A DNA stretch of 8,399 bases. Source: Prevotellaceae bacterium UBA7028. Lineage in GTDB: Bacteria; Bacteroidota; Bacteroidia; Bacteroidales; Bacteroidaceae. The stretch lies in the NCBI GenBank assembly GCA_002494215.1, contig DLBF01000035.1, forward strand, positions 1 to 8,399, read 5' to 3'. Of this stretch, positions 1-5,527 are shown in pieces (position 1 is the first letter of the stretch; each line of letters starts with the position of its first letter). Under the pieces are notes generated by a model that ran no database searches, was not told the origin of the DNA, and saw nothing but the letters and a program-made list of their open reading frames with translations. Both the position numbers and the translations under genes were made by a program.

Positions 1-28
1 TAATTCATAATTCTTAATTCACAATTAA
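1..28. repeat. Heptameric tandem repeat tract abutting the rluA-type gene start
   Basis: Four 7-bp units lie head to tail: TAATTCA, TAATTCT, TAATTCA and a degenerate CAATTAA. The tract may continue beyond the left window edge. It ends three bases before the TTG start codon of the pseudouridine synthase and supplies an in-frame TAA at 26-28. It has the same 7-bp period and closely similar units (AATTCAT versus AATTCAA) as the tract inside the gene at 338-372, so the two probably belong to one family of heptad repeats. It carries no Shine-Dalgarno-like sequence. Whether it affects translation is unknown. Confidence 0.7.
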
Positions 29-31
29 GAG

Positions 32-835
32 TTGAACGTATTATACGAAGATAATCATATTATTGTTGTAAACAAACAGAGCGGGGAGATCGTGCAGGGA
101 GACAAGACTGGCGATACTCCCCTCTCTGATATTGTCAAGACCTATCTGAAGGAGAAGTACAACAAGCCCGGGAACGTTTTTCTAGGTGTGGTGCATCGTC
201 TGGATAGGCCTGTATCAGGTGTGGTACTATTTGCCAAAACCAGCAAGGCCCTACCCCGCCTGAACAAACTCTTTGCCGAGCACGAGAAGGTAAAGAAGAC
301 ATACTGGGCCATTGTTAAAAGTGAAGAGTCTTCTTCTAATTCAAAATTCAAAATTCAAAATTCAAAATTAAACAAGATTGAGGCTAACAATGTTCAATGT
401 TCAATGTTCAATGTTCAATCAGAGAAAGACACTAAACCCTCAACTCTAAACTCTAAACTGTCCCAATGGCAAACCCTAACGCACTGGCTTACTCGCAACG
501 AGAAGAACAATACAGCCAAAGCATACGACCGCGAAGTACCCAACTCTAAGAAGGCTGTACTGAGATATCGTTTCATAGGTCATTCTGAACGATACTCCTT
601 GGTAGAGGTTGAATTGCTGACGGGCCGCCACCACCAGATTAGATGCCAATTGGCAAAGATAGGATTCCCCATAAAAGGCGACCTGAAATATGGTGCTCCA
701 CGTAGTAATCCGGACGGAAGCATTTGCCTGCATGCCCGTCATTTGGAGCTGGAGCATCCCGTAACACACGAAATACTAAGCATAACGGCACCTGTTCCTC
801 AGAATGCGTTATGGCAGGCATTTGCAAAGGATTGA
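32..835 (+). CDS. RluA-family RNA pseudouridine synthase with in-frame heptad-repeat insertion
   Basis: This enzyme should isomerise specific uridines in rRNA or tRNA to pseudouridine in the cytoplasm; the target base cannot be told from sequence. The protein (267 aa) opens directly with the catalytic fold (VLYEDNHIIVVNK, residues 3-15), so there is no N-terminal S4 domain. HRLDRPVSG at 55-63 carries the catalytic aspartate D58. KKTYWAIVK (88-96) and TGRHHQIRCQLAKIG (197-211) are further family motifs. Residues about 98-146 are low-complexity sequence encoded by three 7-bp repeat tracts (NSKFKIQ, NVQCSMF, TLNSKLS). They replace a linker that is only a few residues long in relatives as I remember them. 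Translation starts at TTG 32: TAA lies in frame at 26-28, and the next in-frame ATG is inside the insertion, after the catalytic motif. All core motifs are intact, so it is probably functional. The family call is firm; the subgroup is not assigned. Confidence 0.93.
   Translation: MNVLYEDNHIIVVNKQSGEIVQGDKTGDTPLSDIVKTYLKEKYNKPGNVFLGVVHRLDRPVSGVVLFAKTSKALPRLNKLFAEHEKVKKTYWAIVKSEESSSNSKFKIQNSKLNKIEANNVQCSMFNVQSEKDTKPSTLNSKLSQWQTLTHWLTRNEKNNTAKAYDREVPNSKKAVLRYRFIGHSERYSLVEVELLTGRHHQIRCQLAKIGFPIKGDLKYGAPRSNPDGSICLHARHLELEHPVTHEILSITAPVPQNALWQAFAKD
338..372. repeat. Heptad tract A, unit AATTCAA, inside the pseudouridine synthase gene
   Basis: Four perfect copies of AATTCAA (338-365) are followed by one variant, AATTAAA (366-372). 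Because 21 bp is three units and seven codons, the encoded peptide also has a seven-residue period: NSKFKIQ followed by NSKLNKI (residues 103-116). It is the first of three consecutive tracts in the insertion. Confidence 0.9.
388..419. repeat. Heptad tract B, unit CAATGTT, inside the pseudouridine synthase gene
   Basis: Four perfect copies of CAATGTT (388-415) and a partial fifth (CAAT, 416-419). It encodes NVQCSMF followed by NVQ (residues 120-129). The period of 7 bp matches tract A, but the unit sequence is different. Confidence 0.9.
435..462. repeat. Heptad tract C, unit AACTCTA, inside the pseudouridine synthase gene
   Basis: Two perfect copies of AACTCTA (442-455) are flanked by diverged units AACCCTC (435-441) and AACTGTC (456-462). 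The encoded peptide includes TLNSKLS (residues 138-144). It is the shortest and most diverged of the three internal tracts. Conserved enzyme sequence resumes just after it with LTHWL (149-153). Confidence 0.75.
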
Positions 836-856
836 CTTCTTTTCAATCGTTAAAAA

Positions 857-893
857 TGTTATCTTTTCTGTAAAAACAGAAAAAAATATAACA
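857..893. other. Compound stem-loop downstream of the pseudouridine synthase gene
   Basis: The inner stem is perfect: TTTTCTGT (864-871) pairs with ACAGAAAA (876-883) around a four-base AAAA loop. An outer stem, TGTTAT (857-862) with ATAACA (888-893), encloses it, with an internal bulge of one base on the left and four on the right. It lies 21 bases after the stop codon and upstream of the predicted tamB transcript start, so it would most likely form at the 3' end of the upstream mRNA. The stem is AT-rich and has no T-run directly after it, so it is not a classical intrinsic terminator by itself. Confidence 0.45.
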
Positions 894-921
894 GGAAGAA
901 CCTTCCGTATATCTCTTTTTT
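894..921 (+). terminator. Possible intrinsic terminator after the pseudouridine synthase gene
   Basis: GGAAG (894-898) pairs with CTTCC (902-906) around a three-base loop, followed after nine bases by a run of six T (916-921). The stem is short and the T-run is set back, so this is a weak candidate. It follows the larger hairpin at 857-893, and the two may act together to end the upstream transcript before the tamB promoter. Confidence 0.3.
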
Positions 922-923
922 AT

Positions 924-931
924 TACCTTTG
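924..931 (+). promoter_or_regulatory. Bacteroidetes-type -7 promoter element for tamB-tamL
   Basis: TACCTTTG matches the Bacteroidetes primary sigma factor -7 consensus TAnnTTTG exactly. It lies 24 bases before the tamB ATG, leaving a short A/T-rich leader. No clear -33 TTTG is present at the usual spacing, only a weak TTCC near 903-906. The start site is inferred to fall roughly at 936-940. Confidence 0.6.
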
Positions 932-942
932 TATAAAAATAT

Positions 943-947
943 AGAGG
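943..947 (+). promoter_or_regulatory. Ribosome binding site fixing the tamB start
   Basis: AGAGG lies eight bases before the ATG at 956. It favours ATG 956 over the in-frame TTG at 929, which sits within the predicted -7 promoter box and would not be transcribed from this promoter. Confidence 0.55.
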
Positions 948-955
948 TATCCTTT

Positions 956-3900
956 ATGAAACGTGCACTGAAATGGGCCTGCGCCATCATTCTGACACCA
1001 GTAATAGCGATAGTTTTACTGATGGCAGCCTTCTATATTCCGCCCGTGCAACGTTGGGTAGTAAAGGAAATCTCGGAATATGCCAGCGAGAAGAGCGGCC
1101 TGAACATCACTATGCAGAAGGCTACCATCACCTTTCTGCTGGATCTGGACTTACACCAACTACATATCGACGACCACGGAAAGGATATTCTGAATGTGGA
1201 GAAGGCCACCGTGGACCTTGACTTCTGGCGTATCCTTGCCCTGAAAGTGGGCGTAGAAGCCGTTGTACTGCAAAACGGAGACATAGACACCAGAGACCTG
1301 ATAGCCACCCTGCAACTGAAGGGAGAGCTGAAGGACTTTCACCTGAGGGCAGACAACGTTGACCTTCGCCACAACCTGGTAACACTGAACGGAGCAACCA
1401 TCGACGGATGTAATCTTGACATCGCCATGAAAGACACCACGGTGGTAGATACCACTGAAAGCGAACCCGTCAGATGGGGATTGGATATTGAGCAAGTTGC
1501 CATCAAGAAGAGTCAGATTATGCTGCACATGCCCTACGACAGTATGACCCTTCAGGCAGGATTGCAGGAAGCATTACTGAAAGGCGGCGACATAGACCTG
1601 GAGAAAGGCATCTATCGCATCCAGAAGCTGAAGATGCAGGCAGACTCCCTGCACTACGACCTACCCTACGAGCCCCGTCTGAAGGAAGGTCTCGACCCAT
1701 CACATATCACCCTGTACAATCTGGCACTCGACTTAGAGAATACCATCTTCAAACAGCAGGACAACTACCTGTCCATGAATCTGAAGAACCTGCAGATGAA
1801 GGAGAAATGCGGCCTGAGCATAGATACGCTGAAGGCCAACCTGATGATGGACAGTCGGAGCATGCTGCTTGAGGGGCTGAAGTTGGTTACGATGCACAGC
1901 AAGGTCAGCGGCGATGCCAATGTGGAATGGAGAGCACTGAAAGGCAGAGGCGAGCTGTCTGCCGTACTGAGGGCACGCATAGGACATCAGGACATTCTGG
2001 CTCTGGCAGGCAACTACCTCCCCAAGGACCTGAAACGTGTCTACCCCCAGCAACCCATAGAAATGGATGTGGCTGCATACGGCAATGTGGATAGCCTGAA
2101 TATTACAGAAAGCAGGATTACCATGCCTACGGTCATAGACATACGAACCAACGGAAACGTCACGAATCTAACGGACAGCCTTCACCTGTCGGCAGACATG
2201 AAGTGGGATGTCAAGACCATGAACCTGAACTTCATCAGGCAATACTTGGGACTCAACAACGTGAACCTGCCTCCAATGATTTTGCACGCAGACACCAAGC
2301 TGAAGGACTGCAACCTACTGACTGCAGACGCTCTGTTGCAGGAAGGAAGGGGCAACGCTCATCTGAGGGGCAACATAGACCTGAACCGGATGGCCTACGA
2401 TGCCAAGATGCTCATCAACAACTTGCAGATACACGACTTCCTGCCACATGACAGTATCTACAACCTGACTGCCAATGCCAGCATCCAGGGAGTTGGAACA
2501 GACATGCTGGCCGCAGGGACGAGGATGGAAGCCAAGGCACACATCGAGCATTTGAGATATGCCAGTTGGAATCTGGACAGCGTACAGGTTCAGGCCAAGC
2601 TGAAGCAAGGTGAAGGTCGCCTTGAGATGACCAGCAACAACGACCTGTTACGCCTGCAGGCCTGTGCGGAGACCAGCATACGACAGAGGAAAATGACAGC
2701 CTCCAGCTTCAATCTGGATCTTAATCACATTAATATGTATGCCCTTGGCTTGGCAAAGAAAAGAGTCAGCGCCAGCATGGTCATGCACATGGAGGGCGAC
2801 TCGGACTTCGACCAGACGCATAATCTGACAGCCAGCATCAGGGCGCTGCAGATGAATGTCAACGACACCATCTTCTACCCAGAGGACCTTGCCCTAACAG
2901 CACATCTGACCCCCAGCAGCATAAAAGCCTACGCTGCCGCAGGCGACTTGGTATTCCACATGGAATCTGAGCAGGGATTGGATTCTCTCTTGGCCAGAAG
3001 CAACAACTTCACAGAGGAGCTGGGCAGGCAGATCGACAGTCTGCACCTCGACCAGGACAAACTACGCACGCTCCTGCCCTATGCGAATATTCATCTGCAG
3101 AGCGGTCAGAAGAATCCCGTCTTTAACATCCTGAATCATGTCTTGGGGTACAAGTTCAGGGAGATGCACATGAACCTTACCAGCAATCCAGAGAGCGGAC
3201 TGAATGGGGAGGGCTACATGTACCATCTGAATACAGGAGCCATCCTGCTCGACACCATTTCGTGCCAAATCCGTCAGAAGGAAGAAGGACTTACGATGCA
3301 GGGAAGGGTCAAGAACGGCCCCAAGAACAAGGTTGTCTGCTTCGAGAGCGTTATAAATGCCAGCCTCACCACCAATGGTGCTGCCGCCCATCTATTGTTC
3401 TTGGATGCCAAAGGCAAGAAAGGCATCGACACGGGTCTGAAAGCAGAGGTAACGCCAGAGGCACTGAATGTTCACTTCACGCCACTGAACCCCATCATTG
3501 CCTACAGGAACTTCAAGCTGAACCCCGACAACTACATCCGCCTTATCAAGGGTAATAAGGTGGAGGCTTTGATAGACCTGCTGGCTGACGACGGAACAGG
3601 TCTGAAGCTTTACTCCACCAAGAACGAAGATGCCCAGCAAGACCTCTCGCTGAGCGTCAACAGACTGAATCTGGGCGAACTGTCATCCGTCATGCCATTC
3701 ATGCCCATGGTAGAGGGATTCCTGAACGGCGACCTCCACTACATGCAGGCAGACAGCACCATCACCATTTCTACCGACATGAAGGTGAAGGGAATGAAGT
3801 ATGAGGGTACCAGTATGGGAGACATGGGCTTGAATCTGATATACCTGCCTAATGAAGACGGCACCCATCATGTCGATGGTATAGTATCGCAGAACGACCG

Positions 3901-5527
3901 TGATATTGCCTATCTGAGTGGTACATATTGGGAGAAAGACAAGGAAGGACAGATAGATGCTACAGCCGAACTGAGCAGGCTACCCTTCAGTCTGGCCAAT
4001 GCCTTCATGCCGCCAGAGACCATCGCACTATCGGGCTATGCATTAGGAAACCTCGAGGTAAAGGGAAATACCAGCAATCCCATCCTTACGGGCAGCATTG
4101 CCACAGACTCGCTGAATATTACGGCCGAGGCATACAACATCAACCTGCGCATCCCCAACGATACGTTGTATATTAATCATAGTCATATAGACCTGCCTCA
4201 GATAAAGGCTTACGCTGCCGGCAACAACCCGCTGACGCTGGACGGAAACATCGACTTCAGCAACCTGGAGAATGTGCAGCTGAACCTGAATATCGCTGCC
4301 AAGAACTACCAGCTGATAAATGCGCCCAAGACACGTAACGCCCTGGCATACGGTAAGGTATATGTTGACATTAACAATCGCATCTGGGGAACACTGAACG
4401 ACCTGAAGATGCGAGGCGCACTGAATGTTCTGGGTAACACGGATGTCACGTATGTACTGAAGGATTCGCCCCTTACCGTCGAAGACCAACTTTCCGACTT
4501 GGTAACCTTCTGCGACTTCACAGACACCCTGAGTGTTGAACCCGAAGAGGCTTCGAATCAGCATCTGGACATTCAGATGAATATAAACATCGACCCGACG
4601 GTGAAGGTTCACTGCCTCTTGAGCGATGACGGACGCGACCGCATAGAGCTACAGGGAGGCGGTAGTATCACCATGACCTACGATCTGCAAAACGAGCTGC
4701 AACTGTTCGGACGCTACACCATAGACGAGGGTACCATGCGCTACTCCATCATGGCTATTCCGCTGAATGACTTCAAGATAGCCAACGGCAGTTACGTCGA
4801 GTTTGTGGGCGACATAATGAATCCACGACTCAATATTGCAGCCAGCGAGCGTGTGAAGGCCAGCGTTACAGAGAACAATGTACCCAAGAATGTAGCCTTC
4901 GACGTAGGACTGAAGATTACCCAGACGCTGGAGGATATGGGTCTGCTCTTCACATTGGAGGCACCAGAGGATATGACGGTACAGAACGAGCTTTCTGCCA
5001 TGAGCGAGGAAGAGCGCGGACGTATAGCCATCACCATGTTGGTAACAGGTATGTACCTGAACGACAAGAGCGGCATGCAGGGAGGCTTCGACTATACCAA
5101 CACCATGAATGCCTATCTGCAGGGAGCCATCAACAATCTGGCAGGACAGGCACTGAGCAACAGCGTCGACCTGAACTTCGGAATAGAAAACAACACGCAG
5201 CAAGGCGGCGAAACGACAACAGACTATAGCTTCAGCTTCAGAAAACGATTCTGGGGCAACAGGGTAAGCATCATCATAGGCGGAAAGATTAGCACAGGTA
5301 AGAATGCCGTAAATACAGGACAAACCATCATCGACAACGTATCTATGGAATACCGTCTCGACAAGAACTCTTCCCGTTACGTACGCCTGTTCTACGACAG
5401 AAACTACGAGTCCCTGCTGGAAGGCGAGATAACAGAAATGGGAGCCGGTCTGGTACTCAGGAAACGTGCCGAGCGGTTAAAGGATTTGTTCATCTTCCGC
5501 ACAAAGAAGAAAGAGGAAAAGAAATGA
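956..5527 (+). CDS. TamB, translocation and assembly module inner-membrane/periplasmic subunit
   Basis: TamB-type protein of 1523 aa. One N-terminal transmembrane anchor is visible (about residues 7-28, KWACAIILTP onward), with the rest predicted in the periplasm. The next 80 residues look AsmA-like. A very long central region of alternating short beta-strand patterns (repeated LDL, LNL and IDF segments) fits the hydrophobic-grooved beta-taco of this family. Residues about 1230-1500 form the conserved TamB C-terminal (DUF490) domain, with landmarks GRYTIDEGTMRYSIM and FRKRFWGNRVSIIIGG; the tail is very basic (KKKEEKK). Known for the family: TamB pairs with an outer membrane TamA/TamL barrel, is implicated in outer membrane protein assembly, and in proteobacteria acts with other AsmA-like proteins in phospholipid transport. 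The start is ATG 956, preceded by AGAGG. The stop overlaps the tamL start, so the two are co-translated. No frameshift or truncation is seen. Confidence 0.93.
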   Translation: MKRALKWACAIILTPVIAIVLLMAAFYIPPVQRWVVKEISEYASEKSGLNITMQKATITFLLDLDLHQLHIDDHGKDILNVEKATVDLDFWRILALKVGVEAVVLQNGDIDTRDLIATLQLKGELKDFHLRADNVDLRHNLVTLNGATIDGCNLDIAMKDTTVVDTTESEPVRWGLDIEQVAIKKSQIMLHMPYDSMTLQAGLQEALLKGGDIDLEKGIYRIQKLKMQADSLHYDLPYEPRLKEGLDPSHITLYNLALDLENTIFKQQDNYLSMNLKNLQMKEKCGLSIDTLKANLMMDSRSMLLEGLKLVTMHSKVSGDANVEWRALKGRGELSAVLRARIGHQDILALAGNYLPKDLKRVYPQQPIEMDVAAYGNVDSLNITESRITMPTVIDIRTNGNVTNLTDSLHLSADMKWDVKTMNLNFIRQYLGLNNVNLPPMILHADTKLKDCNLLTADALLQEGRGNAHLRGNIDLNRMAYDAKMLINNLQIHDFLPHDSIYNLTANASIQGVGTDMLAAGTRMEAKAHIEHLRYASWNLDSVQVQAKLKQGEGRLEMTSNNDLLRLQACAETSIRQRKMTASSFNLDLNHINMYALGLAKKRVSASMVMHMEGDSDFDQTHNLTASIRALQMNVNDTIFYPEDLALTAHLTPSSIKAYAAAGDLVFHMESEQGLDSLLARSNNFTEELGRQIDSLHLDQDKLRTLLPYANIHLQSGQKNPVFNILNHVLGYKFREMHMNLTSNPESGLNGEGYMYHLNTGAILLDTISCQIRQKEEGLTMQGRVKNGPKNKVVCFESVINASLTTNGAAAHLLFLDAKGKKGIDTGLKAEVTPEALNVHFTPLNPIIAYRNFKLNPDNYIRLIKGNKVEALIDLLADDGTGLKLYSTKNEDAQQDLSLSVNRLNLGELSSVMPFMPMVEGFLNGDLHYMQADSTITISTDMKVKGMKYEGTSMGDMGLNLIYLPNEDGTHHVDGIVSQNDRDIAYLSGTYWEKDKEGQIDATAELSRLPFSLANAFMPPETIALSGYALGNLEVKGNTSNPILTGSIATDSLNITAEAYNINLRIPNDTLYINHSHIDLPQIKAYAAGNNPLTLDGNIDFSNLENVQLNLNIAAKNYQLINAPKTRNALAYGKVYVDINNRIWGTLNDLKMRGALNVLGNTDVTYVLKDSPLTVEDQLSDLVTFCDFTDTLSVEPEEASNQHLDIQMNINIDPTVKVHCLLSDDGRDRIELQGGGSITMTYDLQNELQLFGRYTIDEGTMRYSIMAIPLNDFKIANGSYVEFVGDIMNPRLNIAASERVKASVTENNVPKNVAFDVGLKITQTLEDMGLLFTLEAPEDMTVQNELSAMSEEERGRIAITMLVTGMYLNDKSGMQGGFDYTNTMNAYLQGAINNLAGQALSNSVDLNFGIENNTQQGGETTTDYSFSFRKRFWGNRVSIIIGGKISTGKNAVNTGQTIIDNVSMEYRLDKNSSRYVRLFYDRNYESLLEGEITEMGAGLVLRKRAERLKDLFIFRTKKKEEKK
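5512..5516 (+). promoter_or_regulatory. tamL ribosome binding site inside the tamB 3' end
   Basis: AGAGG ends seven bases before the tamL ATG at 5524 and is embedded in the lysine/glutamate-rich last codons of tamB. Together with the ATGA stop-start overlap (5524-5527), it supports translational coupling. The basic tail of TamB is therefore partly constrained by a translation signal. Confidence 0.55.

Noticed and set aside
338..462. CRISPR array or disabled gene suggested by the repeats
   Set aside because: The repeat units are only 7 bp and contiguous with no spacers, and the reading frame continues intact into the conserved C-terminal enzyme motifs, so it is neither an array nor a clear pseudogene.
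929..955. In-frame TTG at 929 as an alternative tamB start adding nine residues
   Set aside because: The TTG is part of the TACCTTTG promoter element and would lie upstream of the transcript start. ATG 956 has AGAGG at good spacing and begins a normal Lys/Arg-plus-hydrophobic anchor.
4649..5323. 224-codon open frame on the minus strand inside tamB
   Set aside because: It lies wholly opposite the best conserved TamB domain, its product has no recognisable family features, and such antisense frames are expected from tamB codon use. The 189-codon minus-strand frame at 4043-4612 is rejected for the same reason.
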